From Plantago major (lineage: Eukaryota > Streptophyta > Magnoliopsida > Lamiales > Plantaginaceae), in NCBI GenBank assembly GCA_026545765.1, contig CM048841.1, positions 97,793,352 through 97,857,351 of the forward strand: a stretch of 64,000 nt of DNA, read 5' to 3'. Each line of letters begins with the position of its first letter. The first letter of the stretch is position 1. A program made the translations under genes and the position numbers. Under the pieces are notes generated by a model. The model was not told where the DNA came from. It searched no databases and saw only the letters and a list, made by a program, of their open reading frames with translations. Shown piece by piece: positions 20,794-32,259 of the stretch.

Positions 20794-21039
20794 ATGTCTA
20801 GATTTATGCTCTCATCAATTGTAATTTTGGTGATTTTGATGTTGGTTTCGATGCCTCGTGATAACATTGCAGATGCTACTAATACAAAATCCAGCCGAAA
20901 AATTAGCTCGCACATGCGGCGGGCCCTCAGCTGGATCGAATTTCCACCAGCCGAAAGTTCTGACCTTATTGAAGTTGATTCTTACATGCTCTCGTCGCCT
21001 CCACCACCCAAAAGTTCTGTCTTTTCTGATAATCATTGA
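20794..21039 (+). CDS. Small secreted peptide precursor (81 aa)
   Basis: The intronless frame encodes an N-terminal signal peptide (about residues 1-25: MSRFMLSSIVILVILMLVS), a basic linker (residues 33-46, with SSRKISSHMRRAL), and a Pro-rich C-terminus with FPPAESSDL and SSPPPPKSS, ending DNH-stop. No cysteines are present in the mature part, so it is not a cysteine-rich defence peptide. TATA box, leader and AATAAA (about 21042) are all in place. Architecture fits a processed plant signalling peptide exported to the apoplast, but I cannot assign it to CLE, PIP, SCOOP or another named family. A partial paralog lies at 8735. Confidence 0.6.
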   Translation: MSRFMLSSIVILVILMLVSMPRDNIADATNTKSSRKISSHMRRALSWIEFPPAESSDLIEVDSYMLSSPPPPKSSVFSDNH

Positions 21040-21636
21040 TAATAAATAATCCACCACTATTTTAATATGTAAGGTACATAGAGAATTTGAACGAATTGTG
21101 AAGGTGTCATATGTAGTATACTATGGTTTTGTATTATGGGTGTGTGGGTCATACGGTACTACATGACCATGTATTATAAAATATAATATATATATATATA
21201 ATATATAAATGATGTTTATTTTGCATATACTACTTTTATTTATACATTTCTTTTGTCCATTTATAATTAAGAGTAATTAAGTATGATGAAAGACAGTTTT
21301 CGAACCATTTATAAAAAAATGGACATTACATACATTTTGATGAACATTGAAAACATAGACTTGCGTTTGTGTAATTGAAGTGAACAATTCACACTTGCGT
21401 TTTATAATTATTTCGTAGTCAAATTTGAAGACGGTTGACAAAAAAAAGTCAAAATGCGACTATATCATCGTAATGGGATTTCAGATTCAGCGATTTCGCT
21501 CATTCTTCCGCCATACGGAGCAAAGATCAGCTGAGCTCTATCTGCTTCAGGTTCTTGGAAAATTTTCCAGTTTCTGTAAGGCTAGCTTGGGTATTGGAGA
21601 AGTAACAAAGTCGGATTTCGCCTTGTAATATGATCA
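21040..21636. other. 3' flank of the peptide gene and unassigned sequence
   Basis: Up to about 21455 this is homologous to 9110-9425 at the paralogous locus. An AT repeat tract lies at 21181-21210. From about 21456 the loci diverge; the remainder (GAGCAAAGATCAGCTGAGCT and so on) leads into a polypurine tract and may be the 3' internal end of the S1 Sirevirus. Confidence 0.5.
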
Positions 21637-21650
21637 AAATGGGGGAAATT

Positions 21651-23262
21651 TGTTAGGAATATCTGTTTAGATTTTGATCAGCAACCTAATGACTTATCTT
21701 AGCTCAGAAAGGTGGTTAGTACTCTTGGTTCACTTGAACATTGTAAAAGAGGAAACTCACTAAGTATGATAGTCTAGCAAATCTTGTATATGATGTTAGG
21801 TCTCTAAATGTAATTTTTATTTTCTGAAGAAGACCAAGAAGAAGGCATCCAGCAGGAAAAGTTCAACAATTTTGAAGATTTGAAGACTGCACAAGATTGC
21901 TGAAGACAAAGGTTTTTCAGATACCTATGACTATATATCTTGAAGACACAAGCATTTTTAAATAAACAGTGTTGCAAAAGATATATGAGAAATAAAAGGT
22001 TTCTGAAACGGGGAAAGTGCCCACATATATCTACACTCAGATACCCTGGACATAAACTATGTTTCTGAAAAGAAATATATTATAACAAAGTTGTTTCAAC
22101 AAGTGGTATCTGGAGTTGTGATAATCTCTGGAAAAGGACGTGCAAAGCTTCAGAGAACTCTAATACAATGCATAGTTTCGTTGGCACTACAGGACAAAGT
22201 ATAGTACAGTGCATTAAATGCGCGATGAAATGTACGAACAAAATGGTAGCCGAAAAGAAGACAAACTGCATTCTGATTATACTCAGATATCAATAGTTTG
22301 AAATTGAGTTAAGCCTAACGGATACTATTCAAACGGCACTCAAATTCATCTATAAATATCAACACTTAGACTGCTTGAGAACACACACTGAACACCTTAG
22401 ATCACTGAACTTATATTGAATACTCACACAAGTTCTCTCAAGCTTTCTGTTGCGACCAAAGCTCTTGATTCTAAGTAGCACAAAAGTTCTAAGTGTCCTG
22501 ATCCTTAACAAGCATTGTTATTTGTGAAAGAGTTGAACTAAGATTTCATATATGAGTTTCATTCTCTTGAACACTTATCATAGACTTGGATCAGTAAAGA
22601 ACAAGATACCGTACATTGCAAAGTGTATTAAGTATACTTGATTCATAGAGCTATCTGAATAACTGAACAAGTTATTAAAGAAGCTCACCTGACAAACTAC
22701 CTTAACCAACACCTTAATCGGCGTGGAGTACATGAAGTACTTAGTTTGGGAAACTAAGGAATAACTCCAAGGTTACTGAGCACAGGAAGTACTTAGTTTG
22801 GGAAACTAAGGAATAGCTCAAAAAGGTTTACGAAAGTACAGAAGTACTTGTCACAAAGGGGAATAACTCAGGGGGAACACTTGGTTGGGAACCTAGTGTA
22901 TTTAGGAATCGAGAGAAAATACTTGTAAGGTTAACTCAATTATCTGTCTTAGTGGATTCTAGGTCTGAGAAAGGCCGAAGTAGATTAGTTGAAGGATTAC
23001 GCCACCTTCAGATACCACTATAAAAAGACTTGTTATTTACTTTCTGCATTTTATTACTTGCTTTATTTATCTTACAAAGTATTTACACTTATCTTGCTGA
23101 GCACGTGCACTTATCAAAGAAAAGTCTTCCGCTCTCTGAAATTAAGTATCAGATATCTTCACAGATATCTGAGAAACTGTGTTTATCGACAAAAGTTTTA
23201 AAAGACTATTCACCCCCCCCCCCCCTCTAGTCTTTTACTTTGCCGTTATCTGGACCAACAGT
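21651..23262 (+). repeat. S1 LTR, 3'-truncated
   Basis: Begins TGTTAGGAATATCTGTTTAG and matches the reverse complement of 44965 down to about 43395. It contains tandem units of GAAGTACTTAGTTTGGGAAAC (near 22735-22870) and a run of 13 C at about 23213. The match to the inverted copy ends at GGACCAACA, where gag sequence starts abruptly. Confidence 0.9.
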
Positions 23263-24745
23263 TTATAAAGCTTTTAGAACTTTGTCTAAACGTTTTGAAA
23301 CTAAGAAAATTGTCATTGAAACTTCTCTCAATTTGGCAGCTATGAATTTACAAATTTTAATGAATATTTTGAAAAACTATGAGTTAGGTTTGGAAAATTC
23401 TGTTATTAGTTCTAAAGAAAAAGGTCTCATTCTTCAATCTGAGTCTTCTGAATCACTTGATGAAGAAGATGATACTGACTTTAATGCTTTCTTTAATTCC
23501 ATGGTTAAGTGTTTTCAAAAGAGCAATCTTAGGTATAAACTTAATTCTAGATCCAGCAATATGTTTTCTCCGAATAAGAATTCTTCATCTAAAAAATTTG
23601 GTAAGTACTCCTATCAGAAACCATCTAATGAGGACACTGAAAAACTTATGAAAACTCAATGTCATGCATGTGAAGGTTTTGGACATTATGCTTATGAGTG
23701 TGCTAATACTCTTCGAAAGAAGGGTAACTCTTACTGGATTTGTCTTAGTGATGATGAGACAGGTTCAGATGATGAAGAAACATCAGCCTTACATTGACTA
23801 GTGGACTGGTCAAAATATTCATCTGATGATGAATGTTGTGACAAGACAGGGGCTACAACATCTGAGCATTGTTTGTTATCTGATAATAAAAGTTACTGCC
23901 TTAATGTTGTTGCTAACTCTTCTGTGCAGGACTTGTTTTTTACTGGTGAACTAGAATGTCTTGACAATATCAATGTAGCTATCTCTAATGATGTGTTTCT
24001 TAGGGAAGTAGATTATCCTCTCTGTTTACATGGATCTGTTGATATAGAAGCTGAGTACTTATCTGTTGAAGAACTTAGTATTGTGAGCAATATTGTGATA
24101 ATACTATATGAGGATTCTAAGAACTATACTGATATTGTGACAACATCTGCATGTAACTCTAACAATAGGAGTAAACTTTCTCAAGTTATTTTCTCTGCAG
24201 AAGCTTGGTACTTTGACAGTGGGTGTTCTCATCATATGACTGGAAAACATACCCATCTCAGAGACATTGTAGCACTTTCCAAAGGCACAGTCACCTATGG
24301 TGGTGGTGGGAAGAGCAGGATCGTTGGTAAAGGAACTCTGAATTTTTCAAGGATTTCCTTACCTAAAAGATGTACTTCTGGTTGAGGGATTAAAAGCTAA
24401 TTTAATTAGCATAAGTCAACTATGTGATGATGACTTAAGAATTAGTTTTGATAAATTGTCTTGTGCAGTGCTAGATAGAGCCAATACTTGTGTTATGGCA
24501 GTTATAAGATCCAGAGACAATTGTTATCTGTTTCATGATCAGAGTTCTCTTCATGTGAAAGTTGATGAATCTGTCATCTGGCACAAGAAGCTCGATCATA
24601 TGAATTAAAGGAATCTTGACAAAATTCAAACTTATAGTTTTCGTAGCAACTTTGAGATCAAAATTCATACTTATAGTTTTCGATTTTCCAGCTCTATAAA
24701 ATTTAGTAACATTGAACAAGTTGTTGGGTTGGCTACACGCTTTAC
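23263..24745 (+). pseudogene. gag-pol: S1 gag C-terminal part, protease and GAG-pre-integrase
   Basis: The sequence starts inside gag at YKAFRTLSKRFETKK and includes a CCHC knuckle CHACEGFGHYAYEC followed by ANTLRKK and an acidic tail, the Sirevirus Gag pattern. A stop (TGA at 23796-23798) separates it from a region with the protease motif AWYFDSGCSHHMTG near 24208-24245. After a frame change comes VIWHKKLDHMN, immediately followed by TAA. The same stop occurs in the inverted copy. Nothing of the integrase core remains. Confidence 0.88.
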
Positions 24746-24752
24746 ACGTGAA

Positions 24753-25061
24753 CATGGCCGGCCTAGAGATTTAAGGGGCCCTTCGCAAAAATTTCAATTG
24801 GGCCCCCTAAAAACAATTTAAAAAAAATATTAATATTAATAATAGAAAAAATATTCAAAATAAGTAAAATAAATTTTTTTACAACATCATGAATTGAACA
24901 AGACCTTTTAGATCAATCTAACATTTCCACTTGGAAACAGAAATTTTAATACTTAGTTATTGAATAAAAACGGATATATAATCTCAAATTTAAATTTGAG
25001 GTCCCTCAAAATAGGGAGCCATGAGCGGGCAGCAGACCGCGCATGCTAACGGCCAGCCCTG
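24753..25061 (+). mobile_element. Small non-autonomous hAT-like element
   Basis: The 309-bp element starts CATGGCCGGCCTAGAG and, read inward from the right, CAGGGCTGGCCGTTAG, a short inverted repeat. It is flanked by CACGTGAA (24745-24752) and CACATGAG (25062-25069), an 8-bp duplication with two mismatches. The interior has the GGGGCCC and GGGCCCCC motifs common in such elements. Termini, target-site length and size suit hAT MITEs. Confidence 0.65.
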
Positions 25062-26529
25062 CACATGAGTTGTCCAAGGAGTGGTAGTAAAATTTCCACT
25101 TGGAACTTGCACCATCTCATCATTGTAAACAAATAAAAGTTCGACGTTCTTGACAATATAATATTATCAATGCGAAGGGCAATCTTCGCAATTGAGATGT
25201 CTCTGGATATTAGACCATTACATATGGGCCATAGGAAATTAGGAATGACTGTGGCCTGGCGAAAACTGTCATTGCCATTTATCCGAAAAATTACCTGATG
25301 TGCAATGAATTTATTTTATTTTATTCATATTTAAATAATTAAACATATTATAAGGGTATTTAAAAGTTGAAATTAATGAAATCGCACTTAAAAATATTTT
25401 TTAAAATCGAATGAAAACAATCAAATTTTAGCCTTGTGAAATTGAATGATTTAATCCTGACATTAATAGATTTTTGTCTAGTCTTTAGGGAATAGATTTT
25501 TGAGTAAATTGATCTTGAACAAATTTTGATGTTTTTCGCGTTGATTCCGTCGATTTCAGGTTGGTTTCCGTAGTTTTCCTGCTGAAAAATGGAGAGATAT
25601 TGGAGAGAATTTTTTTCAACTGTTTTGTTTATGATTGTTTGTCTTTCAACCTTAATTTAATGCTATATATGTATATTGATTTTGACCTATTTTAAAGACC
25701 TAGTAGCTAGCTTTTGGGGCTTGAAGGTTTTTAGTAGTGAACTTTAAGTTTTTGAGGTAGTTTTATAATTAATATAAGTTGATTTCTTATGTCGTCTCTC
25801 TCGAGATTTCTCAGGAGATTCAGACTTCAAGAGTGCACAAACATGTGATCTCTTTTGTTGCTTTTCCAAACCCGATCTCATGAAACAAAATCGGCACATT
25901 CCAAACCTATATTAATCATACCTGTACGCTATATGCTCTCAAAAATACAAGTTTCAAGAAATTTAAGATGTAGTCATGGAAGACACCATAAATGCGTTAA
26001 TAGCAATTAGCAACATCCCTCCACCTTATACTTACGAGCTAGCTAGTAAGTTATTGACAAGTAATTTAAATTGTCGTGAAGACGTTTATGCTTAGTACAC
26101 TATATTTGTCACACCCCTACATCATATGTCGACAAGAAAGTGTCAAACCCTCCCTAACTATGCGTTGTTAGTTGAGTACGGACGTATCAAGCCATAATCA
26201 AATTTGCCATAATCAAATTTGCCCTAAAACTCAAAATAACACAAACAAAGCTAAATAAAGATGACTAGGACACAAAGCACGGCCTTAGGTGTCCATGGGC
26301 CATTGGGCCATTACATCGTACCGGTCGACTTTTTTGGTCACTTCCAATTACTCTTCTGATCCTCCACGTGCATGGAACAACAATAGACCAATTATTGAAT
26401 TTCAGGTCCACATTGACCGGTATAACTTCCCAAAGCATGCATAAATATGAGATGCATCCAACCAATAATTTTACAATACAAAACCTTTTCAAAATTCAAT
26501 TCAATCAGCTCCAGTACTTGCCAATTGCC
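25062..26529. other. Intergenic region upstream of the WAK gene
   Basis: The first about 80 bp continue the copia-derived sequence past the hAT insertion. The rest is AT-rich, with a direct repeat CATAATCAAATTTGCC near 26194-26225. No separate gene is supported. The frame of the downstream gene is open back to 26368, but the extra N-terminus lacks domain content. Confidence 0.5.
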
Positions 26530-29360
26530 ATGATTTCCATACAATTCCGTGTTTTGCTGTTCACTTTTCTGCTAATACCAACTTCGATTCTTGTCACTGA
26601 AACACTAGAACGAAGTAATTTCTCAATAGCCAGAACCAACTGCACTGATCGCTGCGGTGTTATTAACATCCCGTTCCCGTTTGGCACCACGCAAGAGTGC
26701 TACAGGAACATCAGTTTCTGGGTGACTTGCAACCAAACTTTCAGTCCCCCAAAACTTTTGGTGCAAAATTCCTCAGTTGAAATATTCAATATTTCACTGG
26801 ATGGTCAGGTCACAATTATGTCATTGATAGCAAATGATTGCTACGAAAAAAACATGAGTCTGATAAGGAACATCAGGTCTTTATGGCTTCCCAGATTAAT
26901 GACAGTAAACAACACGGCGAACAAGTTCATTATTCTTGGCTGTGACACATATGGGTCCTTTTCAGGGTCCAGGAGGGGCGGTCGTCGTTACTTTACGGGT
27001 TGCATGGCGACATGTACTACGCTGGATGACTTGGTTGCTGACTCGTGCGAAGGACTAGGTTGCTGCCAGATCTCAAGTATTCCTAAGAATGTATGGCATG
27101 TGGTCTTACAGTTACATAGCTTTACGAATTATAGCAACGTTTGGCGCTTCAATCATTGTGGCTATGCGTTTTTTGTTGAAAAGAATTCCTTCAATTTTTC
27201 TCGAGAAACTTTTACCAATTTGAGAAATGTTGAAAAGCTTCCAATGGTGGCTGATTGGGTCATTGGGGAGGAGACTTGTGAGACAGTTCAAATGAACTCG
27301 TCTGGTTATGCTTGTAAAGGCCAGAATGCACAATGTTACAATCCCGGAAATGGATATGGGTATAGATGTCAATGTAAGCCAGGATATCAGGGAAATCCAT
27401 ATCTTGTTGATGGTTGTCAAGGTAAATTTTACAAACTGACTTTTTGGAATTGTGTTGCAATAAGTATATATTACTAACAGAATTTAGTTTTGGTACTTCA
27501 TATGTACAGAGCACTTCTTGTATAAAAATGTCGCTCAAACAAGAAACAAAATACAGAACGATAACTAGTTTGTATTAGAAATTTGCTGCTTCTATTGATT
27601 TGGATTTTTATTGAAAAAGTTTTTTGTGTGACTAAAAATAAAATAAATTACAAGGTGAATGAGATCTGTTCGAAAGAGTTTTCCAGGGTAATGATGAGAT
27701 AGAATTTAATTCATACCATAATCCGTTCATCAATTAATATTACATAACTTATCAAACAGCTTTTTTCAAGATCATTATATAAATTAAACATGTGTTTTTT
27801 GATTTCTGCAGATATAGATGAATGTCAGTTTCCGGAGCTTAGCAATTGTACACACACGTGTAAGAATTATGTAGGGACTTTCAAGTGCTACTGCCGTAAA
27901 GGTTACAAGGGTAATGGAACTGGTTCAGGAGGTTGCACTCGTGGCGAATCACAGACTTTCAAAATCATAGCAGGTCAGCAATTTTGCATTCCTGTTTTTA
28001 TGGTCTAAAGTCTAAACTCCTACCGAATCAACTCCTGCACAATAGAAAGAAATAACTAAACTTACAAAATGTGTGCACAGCTAAACTTACAAGTGTTCTT
28101 AAATATAAATCAGGCATTGCAGTGGTGATCATCATTGTTATGCTCATAATGTGCTTGTTATACTTGGAACGCAAGAGACGAAGGTTGAACAAAATGAAGG
28201 ATGTATACTTTCAGCAAAATGGTGGCATTCTGTTGCAAGAAAGACTCAAGGCTGCAGGAGGAAGAGAAATGTCCACAAATGATGATGATCATATAGCAAA
28301 AATCTTTACTGCAACCGAACTGCACAACGCAACGAATAACTTCCATAATAGTACGATCATAGGCCAAGGAGGCTTCGGCACTGTATACAAAGGCTTCCTA
28401 GAAAACAAGAATTTAGTTGCCATAAAAAAGTCTAAAGAAGTAGATACGTCCCAAATTGAGCAATTCATTAACGAGTTCATGGTTCTTTCACGAATCAGAC
28501 ACCGAAACGTAGTTAAGCTCCTTGGTTGCTGCCTGGAAACTGAAGTCCCTCTCCTAGTGTACGAATTCATAAACAATGGAACTCTTTATGATCATTTGCA
28601 CAAACAATCTAGCAAATGTTTACTTGATTGGAAGTTGCGGTTAAAGATTGCTATAGAGACTGCTGATGTATTGGCGTACTTGCACTCAGCAGCTTCTACT
28701 CCAATCATACACAGGGATGTTAAGTCTGCTAATATCCTTCTAGACAGTGAATTCAATGCAAAGGTGTCCGATTTTGGAGCTTCAAGACTGGTCCCAATGG
28801 ATCAGACTCAAGTACCGACAATGGTGCTAGGTACATTAGGATACTTGGATCCTGAGTACATGCAAAGCCACCAGCTGACTGACAAAAGCGATGTCTACAG
28901 TTTTGGAGTAGTCCTCGTGGAACTAATATCGGGAAAGAAGGCAATTACCTGTGGAAGGTCAGAGGAGAAAAAGAGTCTATCCAGTTTTTTCCTAGGGAAG
29001 CTGAAGCAAGGACGGTTATGTGATGTTCTTGATGAGACTATCGAGTTAAATGAATGTGAAGAACAACAGGTAACTGGAGTTGCTAAGCTGGCAGAAGTTT
29101 GCTTAAATATGAGAGGGGAAGATAGGCCTAGTATGAGAGAAGTTGCAATGGAACTCGAGAGCCTAAAATCAGGAGGAAGGCGCTCATGGGCCAAACAGGA
29201 ACAGAATTCTGAAGAGATCAAATCATTGTCTGGCAAGGGATACGACGACAAATCATTCTCAGGCAAGCGATGTGATGGATTGGTCGACGTTGATTGTTAC
29301 GGTACCGGTATGAGTTATGATAGCCTCAAGGATCAGACTGGACCTAGTGGTGGGAGATGA
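26530..29360 (+). CDS. Wall-associated receptor kinase-like gene (766 aa, 3 exons)
   Basis: Exons are 26530-27421, 27812-27973 and 28114-29360, each bounded by GT and AG; both introns are phase 1 and the joined frame is open. Order: signal peptide (1-22); galacturonan-binding WAK domain (about 38-130, CGVINIPFPFG, CYRNISFWVTC); a Cys-rich EGF-like region ending YLVDGCQ; a calcium-binding EGF module from DIDECQFPELSNC across the exon 1/2 junction; membrane helix (about 352-368, GIAVVIIIVMLIMCLLY); cytosolic Ser/Thr kinase with GQGGFGTV (435), VAIK Lys456, HRDVKSAN (Asp553) and DFG (571). All catalytic residues are kept and it is an RD kinase. WAKs sense pectin fragments at the cell wall and act in growth and defence. 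The ATG at 26530 is chosen for its signal peptide. A pseudogene paralog lies at 17779. Confidence 0.93.
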
Positions 29361-29714
29361 TGGAGTAGAATGTAGATGCTCAAGTGTGTGGCTGGCTATG
29401 TATGTAGTAATGTTAATTGAAGTTATGAAGCAATATTTGTTTTCCAGTTTCTAACCTGCTATCAAAATAATTATATAATGTATTTATGCCTCCTCGCTAT
29501 CCTTTTCTTTTCTCCAGCTGGCTTCACGTCTCTTTTTCAGTTTCCTGTTTGGTTTAGACGGATCTGGAGTTTTGATTCGTCTCCGATCTCAGCTTCCAAA
29601 GAATCTTTGTCGCTTTCTCTTTGCGGCGGTCATCGCGTCTCTGCTCTTCTCAGGCCACCGTCCTCCGGCTGTTGTTCTTTTACGGGCTGGTTTTTTCTAT
29701 TTTCGGATCTGAGT
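29361..29714 (+). repeat. 3' flank of WAK and 5' untranslated part of a LINE
   Basis: To about 29480 this is the WAK 3' flank, shared with 20125-20220. From about 29485 (CCTCGCTATCC) it becomes GC-richer and Pyr-rich, resembling a LINE 5' leader, leading to the ATG at 29715. The part to 29570 is duplicated at 20308-20415. Confidence 0.6.
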
Positions 29715-32127
29715 ATGGAGTGTCCTGTTTCTCCATCTGAATCGTCTTCTGCCTCTCCGGATTCGCCTTCACCGGATTTTTCTATTAGTCCTCTGTTCCG
29801 TACTGTTGTCTCTAAAGGGGGTACTGTAAAACCCCGTAATTTGTATGTCGATTGTTTCAACCGTTCAGCAGAGTATTTTGTAGGAGTCCACTATTTTCTA
29901 TTCAATGTTGATTAGAGTTCAGTAACTCAAACGTTATTCTTACCTTCACATATTATCTTCCATCTCCCAGAAATTGAATTGTTAGTCAGAAAACTCAATC
30001 AAAACCTTCACAGTTCTCTCATCTTCTTCGTTCGGTAATCCTTCTGATAGCTCTCACCATTAAATCCTCGATTTGATAAATAGGCTTTTCTTGACTCTTA
30101 TGTGTGTGAACTTGTTACTTAGCCTTCATCTCCCTCTGCTGTCGGTATGTTCTGAACCTTCGCTTTACTTTATTTATGTCTTTTTGTGGGGGAACCTTGG
30201 GAGTGTTTCGATCTGATTTTAAATCCATATGTTGTCGTGTTACGATCTGAATGTGTTGGAGAGTCGACTGCCTGTGTTGCTTATAACTTGAGTTGTTATT
30301 GCCTCTGTTTGCATGAGCTTGATTCATCTCTTCCATGGACTTATATGTAAATAAATACTTATGGAATTCGAGAGTTATGTATGCAGGTCGTGTACGTATT
30401 GTTGTATTTTGGGTCTTGCTATTATGTACTTTGCGATTAAAGAAGCACTTGATAAGATATTTTCACAAAGAATGGGGTAACTTTTAGATGTTAAAATAAT
30501 CAAATTTGTCACTGCAAGTCCTACAATTCTGGATTAGAATGGATGTCCTTATTTGTTTCAAATTTGTTGTGCTAACGTTGAAGCCAATACCTAAGGGCTG
30601 GTACTTTACTTTGTTTATCTCATCAAGTTCAACAACTTGTTTGATACCTGACTATTCTGTTAAGATCTGTTCTAGTCTTGTATACTACTTGCTAATTGTT
30701 TCCTTAATTATCTGTTATTCTTCTCTTGCCGTGGTAAGGTTCGATAACAACTCTAGTATTAAACTTTAAAGTAATCAAATTGTTTTAGCATTGCGCAACA
30801 TGAATAGTTTTTCTTATAATTAAAGCTTATTAATCACTTGAGTTACTTCTTTGCAATCCAAGTAGTATATCGTCGTGTTTTCTTTAAATCGTGTTGGGTC
30901 TACTTGATGTTTCATTTCGATTTGAATGTCATGAGAGTTTTAGGTAACACCTCTTTATTTGGTGTTATTCTATGAATATGATTGATGTTATGTGTGAGCA
31001 ACATGCTTAGTAACCTAAGTCACTTTGATTGTGCTTTAGTTCAGTCTAATTAACTATCATATGCCAACAACTATTTTCTAATGTTTCTGTTTTGTGCATC
31101 AATGAGATACCTGTTTTACATAGTTTATGTAAATGTTTTTTTTAATTACGTAATGTTGATTTAATCTCTCAGCGAGACGATCCTCGTAAAATTATTAATA
31201 TTTATTTTAGTGAGTTAATTTGTTGTGAGCTTGATTTCATTAATTTGATCCCGTATAGTATTAATATGTCTCTTTAGTTGTTTAATTATCACATGATTAC
31301 TTGGAGTATTTATTACTTGAATTTTAGTAATTAAGTGTGTTTAGCTAACGTTTTCACTATATTCATGTACTTGTTTTGCTACTGTGATTTACTGAAGTTG
31401 ATTCTTATTATTGAGTTGATTATGTTGTCCTCTTGTGCATCGGATTAAACAACTTGGTTTGGAAATTAATTGCTAATTTATTATGTTATTTTACAGCATG
31501 CAGTTTATAGTATTTGATTATCAAAGGTGCAATGTTCTGATTAGTGTTGTTGCATTTTCTTTAACCCGTTATAGTTTCTTCCTAACTGGGTATATATTAG
31601 AAGGTATAGTTTAAGGGCTAAAAGAATTTGTAACAAAGTATTGAATTGCTAATTGCTCTAGTAATTATTGCTTTTGCTAAATGTGATATATTCCTTGAGC
31701 CTAACTTGCACCTGATGCTTTTGACCCTAGTCTTTGATAGCATGATAGATTCTTTGCAAGTCTGTTACTCTTGTCTTCTAATTTGTATCGATGAATTTAG
31801 AGTTTCTGTGAAATCTTATTTTAATTATTTATTTTGTATGTCTTGTCTCTTTGATTTTCTGTGTACGTTGTTTGATTAAATGCTAGTCGAGAGAGTCGTT
31901 GGTTAAAGGAGTGGTTGGTAGTTGTTTTGATTTAAATTGATTTCATAGGAACTCCATACTCTGAAATTTGACGAGGAACTTTCTACGGTGAGTGTTCTAC
32001 CAAAGTATATGTATAGTTTGCGAAACTATTTTAAAATTATATATATAGTATTGCATCTCAAACATTGTGAAAGCTCATGAAATCAAATTTCTGAAAAACT
32101 GCATCAAATCTTTTTCTCATGCTTCCG

Positions 32128-32130
<3 letters not shown>

Positions 32131-32173
<43 letters not shown>
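32131..32173. repeat. TA microsatellite at the left edge of the Helitron
   Basis: About 20 units of TA. It sits where the Helitron 5' end is expected, so the exact left boundary is hidden in the tract. Confidence 0.9.
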
Positions 32174-32178
<5 letters not shown>

Positions 32179-32259
32179 CAATATAATAAGCCCCAATGTT
32201 GGACATTTAAATCGTTCTTTTATTTTCTAATTATACCCACGCTTTTTTCCCCGCTCATG

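Larger units (their letters stand above)
21651..24752 (+). mobile_element. Sirevirus-like copia element S1, plus-strand copy, truncated
   Basis: An LTR missing its last 290 bp or so is joined directly to the middle of gag, then to protease and GAG-pre-integrase. All of integrase, RT and RNase H and the second LTR are absent. A polypurine tract ATGGGGGAAATT (21639-21650) precedes the LTR, as it would a 3' LTR. Either this is a recombined tandem remnant, or the element was rearranged during insertion. The inverted sister copy is at 41125-44965. Confidence 0.85.

Noticed and set aside
20794..21039. Assignment of the small peptide to CLE, PIP or SCOOP
   Set aside because: None of the C-terminal signatures of these families is visible.
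24386..24745. Functional integrase in the S1 element
   Set aside because: A stop follows the pre-integrase block and no DDE core is present.
26368..26529. Extended N-terminus of the WAK gene
   Set aside because: The frame is open but the extra 54 residues are not WAK-like and would bury the signal peptide.
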